Under the pieces are notes generated by a model. The model was not told the origin of the DNA, made no database searches, and saw only the letters and a program-made list of their open reading frames with translations. From NCBI RefSeq assembly GCF_024756255.1, contig NZ_JANUHB010000002.1:1116001-1180000 (forward strand): a stretch of DNA of 64,000 bases, in the 5' to 3' direction. Of this stretch, positions 7,099 to 14,863 are shown piece after piece. Made by a program: the position numbers and the translations under genes. Source of the stretch: Massilia agilis (GTDB lineage: Bacteria; Pseudomonadota; Gammaproteobacteria; Burkholderiales; Burkholderiaceae_D). The stretch's first letter is position 1, and the number at the start of each line of letters is the position of its first letter.

Positions 7099-7809
7099 TT
7101 ATAGTCGTTCGCTCTCTCGCTTTACCACCCGCCCAACGATGATGCACTCGCTACCTTCGCAGCTTTTGCGATGGTACTTGCGCTGGTCGGCATTATCAGA
7201 CGTCAGCCACCAGCGGCCTGCGTCGCGCGTTAGACGCTTAATGACAGGCTCCCCCTCATAGTTGAAGGCATAGACCTGCCCGTCGACTGCCTTGGTATCG
7301 GCCGTATTAACGATGACCAGGTCGTCCTGATAGAGGGTCGGTTCCATGCTGTCTCCCTTAACCCTTACCGCGATCAGGTTCTTAGGGTCGTAACCGCGGC
7401 GCTCGATCCACGCAACGGGCACAGTAAGGGTTGTCCCATCATAAGGCTCTGGTTCAACCTGAAACCCTTTGATCCCAGCGGAGAGGCGGAGACGTACCTT
7501 GGCAATGTGAATTAACCCAGCATCATCCTCCCCTGCCGCCTCCACTCGTTGGAAAGTCCCGGGTGACAACCCGCGACCCGCCTGGTCGTTAGCCAGGTCC
7601 TTGTCTCGGAGGTCCGCCACGGTAACGCCGAAGAAGTCGGCTAAGGGCTGAAGCGTCCTTGTACGCGGGTCGGTGCTTTCCCCTGTGAGGATCCTGTGAA
7701 TGGTCGGTTGGGGGACCCCGGCCTTCTTCTGAAGCTCGTATGGGTTCGTGCGAGCGCGCGCGATCAGCCACTCGAGGTTCTTCTTTACCTGAAGGTTGGG
7801 TTTATCCAT
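7099..7809 (-). CDS. cI: Phage repressor, LexA/CI-type (S24 peptidase)
   Basis: 236 residues from the ATG at 7809. Residues about 20-45 form a helix-turn-helix (ELQKKAGVPQPTIHRILTG). The C-terminal half is an S24 peptidase domain: the nucleophile is the Ser in KGDSMEPT (about residue 154) and the partner the Lys in PVIKRL (about 191). An Ala-Gly bond at about 77-78 (DQAGRG) in the linker is the likely self-cleavage site, so induction by RecA/SOS is expected. I reject the longer start at 7920, because it would put coding sequence over the operators. No ribosome site precedes 7809, suggesting a leaderless message as for lambda cI. Confidence 0.93.
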   Translation of the reverse strand: MDKPNLQVKKNLEWLIARARTNPYELQKKAGVPQPTIHRILTGESTDPRTRTLQPLADFFGVTVADLRDKDLANDQAGRGLSPGTFQRVEAAGEDDAGLIHIAKVRLRLSAGIKGFQVEPEPYDGTTLTVPVAWIERRGYDPKNLIAVRVKGDSMEPTLYQDDLVIVNTADTKAVDGQVYAFNYEGEPVIKRLTRDAGRWWLTSDNADQRKYHRKSCEGSECIIVGRVVKRESERL

Positions 7810-7815
7810 CTGACA

Positions 7816-7892
7816 AATATGCGTTAGCGCATACTCATCACGCAACACATTATGCTGTTTCGCATTGACAGCAATACGTTTTCGTATAGAAT
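7816..7892. promoter_or_regulatory. Immunity region: PR, repressor promoter and three operators
   Basis: Three 14-bp sites with the 5+4+5 palindrome are seen: 7819-7832 (perfect, TTAG spacer), 7852-7865 (one mismatch) and 7874-7887 (perfect, TTTT spacer). PR is TTGACA (7865-7870), 16 bp, TAGAAT (7887-7892), with the third site inside it. The repressor promoter read leftward is TTGCGT, 18 bp, CATATT (ending at 7816), placing its start near the repressor ATG. The first site covers that -10, so it probably autoregulates. Confidence 0.82.
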
Positions 7893-7918
7893 GTCCAGAA
7901 ACAACTTTCTCGGTGGCC

Positions 7919-8119
7919 ATGGAACTACGTACCCCTCAAGCGCTGGTTAAAGAGCTGTTAGACGCCGGCTGCTCGCAAGTGGAGATAGCCGATATCGCTG
8001 GCGTGAGTCAGCCGACGATCAGCCGGATTCTCTCTGGCGAGCACGAGGATCCGAAGAGCTCGGTGCTCATCAAGCTCACAACGTACGCGGATGAGGTAGC
8101 CACGCGCCGGACCGGATGA
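7919..8119 (+). CDS. cro: Cro-like antirepressor
   Basis: 66 residues. A helix-turn-helix runs CSQVEIADIAGVSQPTISRILSGEHED, very like that of the repressor (recognition helices SQPTISRIL and PQPTIHRIL), so both should bind the same operators. The gene is divergent from the repressor and is the first read from PR. I chose the ATG at 7919 (GGTGG just upstream); an earlier in-frame ATG at 7865 overlaps the PR -35. It should switch the phage to lytic growth by shutting the repressor promoter. Confidence 0.87.
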   Translation: MELRTPQALVKELLDAGCSQVEIADIAGVSQPTISRILSGEHEDPKSSVLIKLTTYADEVATRRTG

Positions 8120-8216
8120 GTAGTTCGGGCTTGGTGGACGAAGTCGTCTTTGTTCATTTTCAGGTCCCTGTCTTCTAGTTGTTAACACAAGAATAAATTC
8201 ACAAGGGGAAACAGTC

Positions 8217-8795
8217 ATGAAGAGCAATCCTCAGCCGCAGGCCGCTACCTCGATTCTCCGCACCGAGATCGAGAACTGGCGCAATGCCAATGGGTTGAGC
8301 CGCGAGAGTGTGGCGATCAGCGTCATCGAGGCACACGCACGCCTGGGCGCCGACATCGCGACCGGGATCACGTTCGACTCGAGCAAGAAGGATGCGTACG
8401 ACCGAGCGAAGACCGCGGCACAAAAGCTGTATCGCTGGCTCGATGAGGCGGGCAACCTGCCGGCCGATATGCTGATTTCAGTCGTGGCGATCCTGCCTGC
8501 CGATCTGCAGCTGCACGTCCTGAACCAGATCATGCGTCCGCTGGCGCTGGAAGCCCGTAGCACTGAACAGACATTCGAAGGCTGCCTTGATGCCGCCACA
8601 CTGGCAAGTTCACTGGTCAAGGAGCAGTCCGAGGCAGTGGTGGCGGTTCTCGCCGCCGGCAACAACCAAACGCCCGAGGCGCTGATCGCGGCCCGGAAAG
8701 AAGCAGTTGACCTAGCCGAATCCACCGCCAGCACGATCCGTGCGATCGATGCTGAGCTGGCAAAGCACGACAACAAGCTGCGCGCTGTGGGTTAG
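8217..8795 (+). CDS. YmfL/YdaT-like phage regulator
   Basis: 192 residues. Residues 10-110 (ILRTEIENWRNANGLSRESVAISVIEAHARLG.. YRWLDEAGNLPADMLISVVAILPADLQLHVLNQIM) match the pattern of YmfL/YdaT-type proteins found next to cro in lambdoid phages, where lambda has cII. The C-terminal third is helical. The ribosome site AAGGGG lies upstream. It probably acts as a DNA-binding regulator early after induction. Some relatives are labelled toxins (YdaT); I cannot tell which role applies. Confidence 0.7.
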   Translation: MKSNPQPQAATSILRTEIENWRNANGLSRESVAISVIEAHARLGADIATGITFDSSKKDAYDRAKTAAQKLYRWLDEAGNLPADMLISVVAILPADLQLHVLNQIMRPLALEARSTEQTFEGCLDAATLASSLVKEQSEAVVAVLAAGNNQTPEALIAARKEAVDLAESTASTIRAIDAELAKHDNKLRAVG

Positions 8796-9310
8796 CCCGG
8801 CCAGCCAGTGCTCGAGTAGGCAATCGGTCTCGGTGTTTTAGTGGAAATCTGAAGATGAACTTTGCAATCGGAGTTTTGGCAGACCAGCGCGATCTGTGTC
8901 GCATTCTCGGTGCGTTTGAGGATCGACTTCTTACTGTTGTTGCGGCAAGCCGGGCATATGTAATGCATCGGCTCCAGTCCACGATGAGCATCGCGCAATG
9001 CGTAGGCGAGTACGCCCGGCGCCACCTCCGCAAGCTCATAGCGATCGAAGTCCGCCTTTTCGGCCTTGACTCGACCAAGTTCATCTTCCAGTTCGCGCTT
9101 CTCACGCAAGAGCGTTTGATATTCGGCCGCTCTCTCCGCGTCTGCAATCACGAGGTCATTGAGCTTGCTGTTCGCCTCGAAGAGTTTTGCCAGCATTTCA
9201 TTCACCGCTGTGAGGCGTTGGGTTTCATCACGGAGCGACACGAAACCTTTCACAAGTGTGACCGCGGCATTAAGGCTACTCGTCGCTTGGGAGATGAGGG
9301 TGAAGTCCAT
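8792..9310 (-). CDS. Coiled-coil and zinc-ribbon protein against the early operon
   Basis: 172 residues from the ATG at 9310, preceded by TGAAAGGATCGAC. Residues about 15-90 form a coiled coil (NEMLAKLFEANSKLNDLV..QTLLREKRELEDELGRVKAEK). The C-terminal part has four Cys (YICPACRN..LVCQNSDCKV), probably a zinc ribbon. It overlaps the end of the regulator gene on the other strand and is alone in facing leftward in the rightward operon, so it probably has its own promoter. Similar proteins occur as phage cargo, with no known role that I can state. Confidence 0.75.
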   Translation of the reverse strand: MDFTLISQATSSLNAAVTLVKGFVSLRDETQRLTAVNEMLAKLFEANSKLNDLVIADAERAAEYQTLLREKRELEDELGRVKAEKADFDRYELAEVAPGVLAYALRDAHRGLEPMHYICPACRNNSKKSILKRTENATQIALVCQNSDCKVHLQISTKTPRPIAYSSTGWPG

Positions 9311-9389
9311 GTCGATCCTTTCAGGGATTCTTGCTAGGAAACGGCAATTTAGCACGGCGATAAGGCCGAAGCATTTTTTTACTTTGACA

Positions 9390-9405
9390 GGCGCCAAAGA
9401 GCGCC
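9390..9405. repeat. Inverted repeat between divergent genes
   Basis: GGCGC-CAAAGA-GCGCC, a perfect 5-bp stem with a 6-base loop, lies between the coiled-coil gene (starting leftward at 9310) and the small gene starting rightward at 9429. It follows a TTGACA at 9384-9389 and could be an operator; no regulator is identified. Confidence 0.4.
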
Positions 9406-9428
9406 AAACCGATAACGAGGGAACCCTG

Positions 9429-9608
9429 ATGGATGAACCGATGATCTCGCGCGATACGATCCGCGCCCGGGCCCGCGATGCGTTTGCACGCGGTGCCGAC
9501 CGTGACCAGCACGGCTTTGAAAGCCACCAGTACGGCGCCATCACCGAATGGCAGGCCGAGTGGGACCGCTGCCAAGCGGAGAACCAGGACGAGCTGGAGG
9601 CCGCGTAA
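9429..9608 (+). CDS. Small hypothetical phage protein
   Basis: 59 residues (MDEPMISRDTIRARARDAFA...), with GAGGG upstream. The RDTIRARARDAFARG and ITEWQAEWDRCQ segments recur in short phage early proteins near replication genes. Its stop overlaps the next ATG (TAATG). Function unknown. Confidence 0.65.
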   Translation: MDEPMISRDTIRARARDAFARGADRDQHGFESHQYGAITEWQAEWDRCQAENQDELEAA

Positions 9609-9811
9609 TGTGCGCTAATCCCCACTGCGATCTTTGCCGTCCTCGCGCTCGAGACGCCAGCTCCCCCAACGTACAGTCTGCTCCAAGCAACGGCCCGGTC
9701 ATTGACCCGCATCAGGTAGCGGAACTGTTCGCAAAGCTGCGCCCTTACGGGCAAGCCGTTGTGTGGGCTTCCCTTACCTCTGCTGCACGGCTGGACGGGG
9801 TCAAGCCGTGA
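9608..9811 (+). CDS. Small Cys-containing hypothetical protein
   Basis: 67 residues. The N-terminus carries MCANPHCDLC, a possible metal knuckle, and the C-terminal half (HQVAELFAKLRPYGQAVVWASLT) is helical. It is coupled at both ends: TAATG with the previous gene and GTGA with the next. Not recognised. Confidence 0.6.
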   Translation: MCANPHCDLCRPRARDASSPNVQSAPSNGPVIDPHQVAELFAKLRPYGQAVVWASLTSAARLDGVKP

Positions 9812-10788
9812 AGGTTCGCAACATTCTCTCGTACAGCGGCGGCAAGGACAGTGGCGCTACTGCTTGCGTCGCAATAGCGCAGGAAGTCGATCCCGAAACC
9901 TTCGAAGCTGTCAGTGCTGATACCGAAAACGAACTTCAGGTGACGTATGACCACTGGTCCTACTTTAGCGAGTGGCTGGTGCAGCATGGCTATAAGCCGT
10001 TACGAATCGTAAGGGCTGATCTCACCTCAGAAATGGAGGCAAAGCGGCAGTTCTTGCTGCGCATTGCCGCCGGCGAAGAGGTCGATAAGCGCGGCAAGCA
10101 CAGGTGGACGCCGGAGCTGGCAGCACGGGCCGCCGAACTAATGTCCCCGACGGGGAATGTCTTCCTCGACCTGTGCATGATTAAAGGGATGTTCCCTTCG
10201 CTCAAGGGCGACTGGTGTTCGGAACGTCTCAAACGCGACGTGCTTATCGAGCAGGTGCTGCTACCGGCCTGTGAAGCCGGCGGCATGGTGCTGTCATGGC
10301 AAGGAGTGCGAATCGACGAAAGCCCGCGGAGACGATTATCGCTGCAAGGAACGGGGGCGTGCGTACGAACGTGTGACGAGGTCGGCGGCGGACTGTTCAA
10401 CTATCGGCCCATCCTTCGATGGAACATCAATGACGTGTTCGAGGCGCATCGGTACATGGGCCTGAAGCTGAACCCGCTATATGCGAAAGGCTTTAAGCGT
10501 GTTGGCTGCGGCCCATGTAAGTACGAGGTAAAGGACAGCGTATTGCTGCTGTCGAGGCACTTCCCTGAAGCGATCGCGCGTCTACGTGAATGGGAACGGA
10601 TCGTCACCTTGGTTAGCAAGATGGGTATGCCGGCCACGTTCTTCCCAATTGCCGATGGTCGCGGTATTGGCATCGACGAAGTTGTCGAGTGGTCGAAGAC
10701 CAGCCGTGGCGGAAAACAGTACGACATCCTCCGCGTCGACGACCAGATGCCAACAATGTGCAGCTCACTTCACGGCCTCTGCGAATGA
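9808..10788 (+). CDS. PP-loop ATPase, PAPS reductase-like phage protein
   Basis: 326 residues from a GTG that overlaps the previous stop (GTGA). Near the N-terminus is the PP-loop SGGKDSGA, which binds ATP pyrophosphate in adenine-nucleotide alpha hydrolases. A WCSERLK segment follows, and a C-terminal GCGPCK cysteine motif lies in KGFKRVGCGPCKYEV. This is the PAPS reductase/DndC-like superfamily common in phages. Members activate substrates by adenylation or reduce adenylyl-sulfate; the phage versions are uncharacterised. It lies between small early genes and the replication genes. Confidence 0.8.
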   Translation: MKVRNILSYSGGKDSGATACVAIAQEVDPETFEAVSADTENELQVTYDHWSYFSEWLVQHGYKPLRIVRADLTSEMEAKRQFLLRIAAGEEVDKRGKHRWTPELAARAAELMSPTGNVFLDLCMIKGMFPSLKGDWCSERLKRDVLIEQVLLPACEAGGMVLSWQGVRIDESPRRRLSLQGTGACVRTCDEVGGGLFNYRPILRWNINDVFEAHRYMGLKLNPLYAKGFKRVGCGPCKYEVKDSVLLLSRHFPEAIARLREWERIVTLVSKMGMPATFFPIADGRGIGIDEVVEWSKTSRGGKQYDILRVDDQMPTMCSSLHGLCE

Positions 10789-11786
10789 ACTACTTCGAGC
10801 TCCACATTGGCGACTATGCCGAGGCGACGGCGCACCTTTCGTTCGTTGAGGACGCGGCCTATATCCGCTTGCTTCGCAAGTGCTATGCCACCGAGAAGCC
10901 TTTGCCGGCGGACGTAAAGGCCGTCCAGCGCCTGGTAGCGGCTAGATCGAAAGAAGAACGCGACGCCGTCGTAACGGTCCTCAATGAGTTCTTCACCCTG
11001 GAGGACGACGGCTGGCACAATGAGCGCTGCGATGCTGAGATTGCGCGCTTTATCGCGGGCGAGCCGGAACGCGAGATCAAGAAGGCGAACGAAGAGAACC
11101 GCGTCAAGCGTCACCGGGAAGAGCGTGCACGCCTGTTCAAGCTTCTTACCGAGGCTGGCCAACACGCGCCCTGGAACATCAGCATGCAGGAGCTGCGCGA
11201 GCTGGTGAAGAAGCTGCCTGCAACTACTGGACGCGCCACTGCAACGGAACCTGTAACGTCACCTGTAACGTCACCTGTAACGGCACCTGCAACGCCTGCA
11301 ACGGCTACCCAATCACCAATACCCAATACCCAAACACCAGAAATAGATTCTGCAATCTCTCTACAAGCCTCAACTGATGCTGGCGCTGGTACACCGCCGG
11401 AGAGAGATCACCCAAGCGAACCGTTACAGCTCGCCCGCAACGTGCAGATCTCGTTGCTGCTGCGTGCCCAAGGCGTCAGAGTTACTGCAAGCCATCCGAC
11501 CGTGGCTGTCACCTGGGCGCAGAACGACGCCGTGACCGACGCCCTGCTGATCGCCGCCGTTGGCCGGGCGAAGGAAGCGCTGGGCAAGAAGAACCGGAGC
11601 GATGTATCGATCGGCTACCTCGAGCCCATCGTCGCCCAACTGCTCGCCACGCCGGCGCCATCCGCTACCGGCGGAAAGTTCAACGTGGCCGGACTTGACC
11701 ACAGCAGCACCACCGCAGCTATGACCGAAAGCATGCAGCGCCACGGCGTAACCGTGCCGGTAGATGGCGAAATCACGTTCAACTAG
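10785..11786 (+). CDS. DUF1376/YdaU-type replication protein
   Basis: 333 residues, starting at an ATG overlapping the previous stop. Residues 1-90 (MNYFELHIGDYAEATAHLSFVEDAAYIRLLRKCYATEKPLP) are a DUF1376 domain, a winged-helix module found in phage replication initiators. A Thr/Pro/Ala linker (about 145-185, PVTSPVTSPVTAPATPAT) is encoded by near-repeats of CCTGTAACGTCA. A helical C-terminal domain follows. In lambdoid phages this position belongs to the O-like origin binder. The next gene is a DnaC-like loader, so the two probably start phage replication together. The origin may lie inside this gene; I see no clear iterons. Confidence 0.8.
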   Translation: MNYFELHIGDYAEATAHLSFVEDAAYIRLLRKCYATEKPLPADVKAVQRLVAARSKEERDAVVTVLNEFFTLEDDGWHNERCDAEIARFIAGEPEREIKKANEENRVKRHREERARLFKLLTEAGQHAPWNISMQELRELVKKLPATTGRATATEPVTSPVTSPVTAPATPATATQSPIPNTQTPEIDSAISLQASTDAGAGTPPERDHPSEPLQLARNVQISLLLRAQGVRVTASHPTVAVTWAQNDAVTDALLIAAVGRAKEALGKKNRSDVSIGYLEPIVAQLLATPAPSATGGKFNVAGLDHSSTTAAMTESMQRHGVTVPVDGEITFN

Positions 11787-11795
11787 GGGGAGAAC

Positions 11796-12548
11796 ATGGA
11801 CCGACTCAATGCACCGATGCCCGCCGGCTTCCACGAGGTGGACGGCACTTGCGAAACCCACGGCATGCAGATCGTCTACCTGCACCCGAACTTCGGCGCT
11901 CGCGCCTGGTACTGCCCCGAATGCCACTTCAAGGCGTGCCGTGACGCCGATGCCGAGCGCCAGCGCAAGGAGCGCGCAAAGGATCTCCACGCTATCGCGG
12001 ATGTGCCAAAGCGCTACCGCGGCCAAGATTTTAAGGCGACGACGGCACCGCACCGGGCCGTCCGGATGCAGGTCAAGGCATTCCGTGACGCGATCGCCGC
12101 TGGCCGTAAGTGGGCCGTCCTCGCGTTGATCGGCCTCCCAGGCACGGGGAAGACGCTCGTTGCGTCCGAGCTGGCCGAATCGCTGATCAACAGCCTGTCG
12201 ATTAGCGTCCGCTACTGCACGGCCAAGCAGATGATCTCCGAGATTCAGGTGGCGTACAGCCCGTCCGGCAAAGCCCAGGGGATGACTGAGGAAAGCGAGG
12301 TTCAGCGCTTCTGCCGCTATGACCTCCTGATTCTCGACGAGATCGACGCCACCCCGGACACCGAGAACTCGAAGCTGCTGCTCACGGAAGTCATCAACCG
12401 CCGGTACAACGCCGAGCTGCCTGTCGTCGTGATCAGCAACCAGGCTTTCGAGAACCTGGGCAAGTACGTGACCGACCGAGTAGACGACCGACTGCACGAG
12501 AACAGCTTCGTGTGCTCGTTCGACTGGCCGAGCTTCCGTCGTGCTTAA
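11796..12548 (+). CDS. DnaC-like helicase loader
   Basis: 250 residues with AGGGGGAGAAC before the ATG. An N-terminal zinc-binding segment (CETHGMQ..WYCPECHFKAC) is followed by an AAA+ ATPase: Walker A GLPGTGKT (about 110-117), Walker B LLILDEID (about 177-184), and a sensor region (VVVISNQ). The family loads the replicative helicase DnaB onto DNA melted by an initiator, here presumably the DUF1376 protein encoded just upstream. Confidence 0.88.
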   Translation: MDRLNAPMPAGFHEVDGTCETHGMQIVYLHPNFGARAWYCPECHFKACRDADAERQRKERAKDLHAIADVPKRYRGQDFKATTAPHRAVRMQVKAFRDAIAAGRKWAVLALIGLPGTGKTLVASELAESLINSLSISVRYCTAKQMISEIQVAYSPSGKAQGMTEESEVQRFCRYDLLILDEIDATPDTENSKLLLTEVINRRYNAELPVVVISNQAFENLGKYVTDRVDDRLHENSFVCSFDWPSFRRA

Positions 12549-12933
12549 CAACACAAATCAGACCATGAGCAAACTCACCAAGCGCCCTTCGGCAGCACGT
12601 AGCGCCGCCCAACTAATTTTCGCAGAAGGGCCAAAATCCCGCGAAGAGCTCTATTCAGCGGTCGACTTTGGCGATCAGCCGGCCAAGCGCACCGCTATGT
12701 TGCGGGAAGCGGTCAACAGCGGTTGGCTCGAAGTTCGCACTGACGGGAAATACGACCTGACGCAGATTGCACTGGAGATGCTGGAGCAGGAGGAAAGACC
12801 GGTAGCACGGAAGCCCGCCGGAGAAATCGCCCTGCCCCGCTCCATCAATGTCATGATCCGGCAACCGTACGTTCCGCCGAAGCGAATAGCACGCAGCGAC
12901 GAACCCGAGTGGTCGCGGAGGGTTAGTGCATGA
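12541..12933 (+). CDS. Hypothetical winged-helix-like protein
   Basis: 130 residues from a GTG overlapping the loader's end; the ATG at 12565 is an alternative. The middle (SREELYSAVDFGDQPAKRTAMLREAVNSGWLEVRTDGKYDLTQIALEML) resembles a winged-helix DNA-binding fold, which is inference. Function unknown; the position suggests a replication accessory or regulator. Confidence 0.6.
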   Translation: MLNNTNQTMSKLTKRPSAARSAAQLIFAEGPKSREELYSAVDFGDQPAKRTAMLREAVNSGWLEVRTDGKYDLTQIALEMLEQEERPVARKPAGEIALPRSINVMIRQPYVPPKRIARSDEPEWSRRVSA

Positions 12934-13475
12934 GCGCATCGCATCGTTTCGACAACGCCAAGCGTCGCCGGCCAGACGATCACGCCCGCCAAGCGATGCT
13001 TACTCCAGCATATGTACTTGAGCCGGTGCGATCATTGCTCGGCGGCTTTGATTTAGATCCGTGTACTGAGCCTGGTAACCCGACCGACGCCCGCGCCTTC
13101 TACTGTCTTCCCCAGGACGGATGCTCGCTCCCTTGGGATGGCGATACGGTCTGGTGCAACCCGCCTTATGGCGAAGCTCGAGATCGCTGGGTAACTCGGT
13201 GTATCGCTGAGGCACGGATGGGCAAGCGAGTCGCCCTGCTGATCCCAGCGCATCCCGACACGCGGACGTTCCAGAAGGCTTTGCTCGCTGCCGACTCAAT
13301 CCTGTTCTTCAAAGGGCGCCTCAAGTTCGGGGTGTTGCGAGAGAACGGACGCCAGGAGGCAGCGAGCCACGGTTCTGCTCTGTTTGGCTTCAATGTTGAC
13401 CTGACGCCACTGTCGTCGCTTGGTGTCGTTGTGGTACCGCGGCAGGTTCAACAATGCCTGAGGGTGGCAGCTTGA
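12930..13475 (+). CDS. Phage DNA N6-adenine methyltransferase
   Basis: 181 residues, coupled by ATGA to the previous gene and preceded by GGAGGG. The catalytic motif NPPYGEARDRWV (about 69-80) and the LTPAYVLEPVRSLLGGFDLDPCTEPGN segment match the phage N-6-adenine methylase family. It should methylate adenines in phage or host DNA, protecting against restriction or marking DNA. The target site cannot be read from the sequence. Confidence 0.88.
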   Translation: MSASHRFDNAKRRRPDDHARQAMLTPAYVLEPVRSLLGGFDLDPCTEPGNPTDARAFYCLPQDGCSLPWDGDTVWCNPPYGEARDRWVTRCIAEARMGKRVALLIPAHPDTRTFQKALLAADSILFFKGRLKFGVLRENGRQEAASHGSALFGFNVDLTPLSSLGVVVVPRQVQQCLRVAA

Positions 13476-14083
13476 CCTTTTCTAGAACCTCCGACCAGCC
13501 GCGCAAACGTAGGAAGCGCAAATGTGCGGTGAAGTCGTGCCGGGCAGAGTTTGAGCCCCGCTCGATTTCGCACAAAGCATGCGGTTCGGTATGCGCAGAA
13601 CTCTTAGCAGTCGCACAGCGACAACGAGCCGAGAGAAAACAGGAGCAGGAAGATCGAGCTGCCACGAAGAAGGCGCTGGAGAAGTTCAAGCGCAAGCCAA
13701 CGTGGCTGCTCGAGGCTCAGAAAGTATTCAACGCCTACCGCCGCGAGGTATGCCGGATTGCTGGTCATCGCTGCATTTCGTGTGGTCTACCTCTGGACTG
13801 GAGCGGAAATCAAGTCGACGCGGGCCATTACCGGAGCGTGGGCAGTGCTGCTCACCTCCGTTTCGTAGAACAGAACGTATGGGCTCAATGCAAGCACTGC
13901 AACAAGCACTTGGCCGGCAACCACGTCAGCTACCGAATTGGTCTGATCGCTCGTATTGGACAGGCGGCGGTGGAAGCGCTGGAAGCCGACCAAACCGAGC
14001 GCAAATATTCTATTCCCGAGCTCAGGGAAATCATCACCACGTATCGGCGGAAGCTGAAGGAATTACAAAAGGAGGCCGCTTGA
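13454..14083 (+). CDS. ninG: NinG-like recombination protein
   Basis: 209 residues. It has a Cys-rich N-terminus (CAVKSCRAEFEP..SHKACGSVCAE), a coiled helix and a C-terminal nuclease-like part (HRCISCGLPL, QVDAGHYRSVGSAAHLRF, NVWAQCKHCNKHLAGN) that is diagnostic of lambda NinG (Rap). NinG acts on recombination intermediates. Its ATG lies 22 bases inside the methylase gene, and the next gene starts with a TTG overlapping its stop. Confidence 0.9.
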   Translation: MPEGGSLTFSRTSDQPRKRRKRKCAVKSCRAEFEPRSISHKACGSVCAELLAVAQRQRAERKQEQEDRAATKKALEKFKRKPTWLLEAQKVFNAYRREVCRIAGHRCISCGLPLDWSGNQVDAGHYRSVGSAAHLRFVEQNVWAQCKHCNKHLAGNHVSYRIGLIARIGQAAVEALEADQTERKYSIPELREIITTYRRKLKELQKEAA

Positions 14084-14457
14084 GCCAACAAAAAGACATT
14101 GAGAGCCGCCTGCAGAACTGGTCCCGCTGGTGCCAGGTCCGCACACGGCCCTCTGACGCCAACAGCATCACGGGCTTTATTTGCGACCGGATGCGCAAGG
14201 CAGCGCTGGGGAATGTCTGGAGTGGACACGAGGTCAGCGATCCGGTGGACGAGGTAGACGCGGTGCTGCTCGAGCGAACCGTGGTGAAGCTCATTCCAAA
14301 GCAGTTCCTACTGTTGAAGATGTACTACGTGACTCGCCTACCAGCGGACATCACATGCCGGCGCCTGCGGATCCGCGTCCGGCCGTCACTCCATTTTGAC
14401 CAAGCGATGACCGAGGCGAAAGCGGCAATCGAAAAACTTCTAACTCTGGAGGCATGA
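14080..14457 (+). CDS. Q-like late antitermination protein
   Basis: 125 residues from a TTG at 14080, chosen because an ideal AAAAGGAGGCCGC precedes it and the TTG overlaps the ninG stop. A longer frame in this register upstream overlaps ninG and is false. The sequence (VDEVDAVLLERTVVKLIPKQFLLLKMYYVTRLPADITCRRLRI) resembles phage antitermination protein Q and related helix-turn-helix families. Position after ninG is where lambda has Q. It should let RNA polymerase read through terminators in the late genes, which this prophage has in unusual number. Confidence 0.75.
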   Translation: MSQQKDIESRLQNWSRWCQVRTRPSDANSITGFICDRMRKAALGNVWSGHEVSDPVDEVDAVLLERTVVKLIPKQFLLLKMYYVTRLPADITCRRLRIRVRPSLHFDQAMTEAKAAIEKLLTLEA

Positions 14458-14828
14458 TGGGCTGGGCGGTAGGGTTTGATAGGAAGTGGAACCGCGACAT
14501 CGGTTACGGCGTGCCAGCGCATTGCGATCATCCCGATTGCAATAAGGCCATTGACCGTGGCTTAGCCTACGTCTGCGGTGGCGAGCCGTACGGAGGCGAA
14601 ACTGGTTGCGGTCTGTTCTTTTGCGAGCAGCATCTTGCCTCTGGCCATTGCGAGCGGTGCACTCGCCACCGGGCTCCATTCAGCCCGAAGCCTGACCTCC
14701 CCGCTTGGATAAGACACAAGCTCAAGGACGAAAGCTGGCAGCGCTGGCGCAAATTGCACCCGAAAGAAGTTGCAGCTTTGCGCGATCAGCAAAAGAGATT
14801 CCGCACCAGACTTGCGAACGATATCTGA
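14454..14828 (+). CDS. Hypothetical Cys/His-rich phage protein
   Basis: 124 residues, coupled to Q by ATGA; Met-1 and Met-2 are both possible starts. Cys and His pairs (HCDHPDC, YVCGGEP, GCGLFFCEQHLASGHCERC) suggest zinc binding. The C-terminus is helical and basic. It is probably the last gene of the rightward early operon. Not recognised. Confidence 0.65.
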   Translation: MMGWAVGFDRKWNRDIGYGVPAHCDHPDCNKAIDRGLAYVCGGEPYGGETGCGLFFCEQHLASGHCERCTRHRAPFSPKPDLPAWIRHKLKDESWQRWRKLHPKEVAALRDQQKRFRTRLANDI

Positions 14829-14863
14829 TGCGGAATCCTCACCATGGTTCGAAGATCGAACCA

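Noticed and set aside
7810..7920. Longer start for the repressor (7920) and for Cro (7865)
   Set aside because: Both would place coding sequence over the operators and promoters; internal ATGs at 7809 and 7919 fit the family lengths.
13579..14080. Upstream half of a 292-codon frame leading into the Q-like gene
   Set aside because: It overlaps ninG completely in another frame; the TTG at 14080 has an ideal ribosome site.
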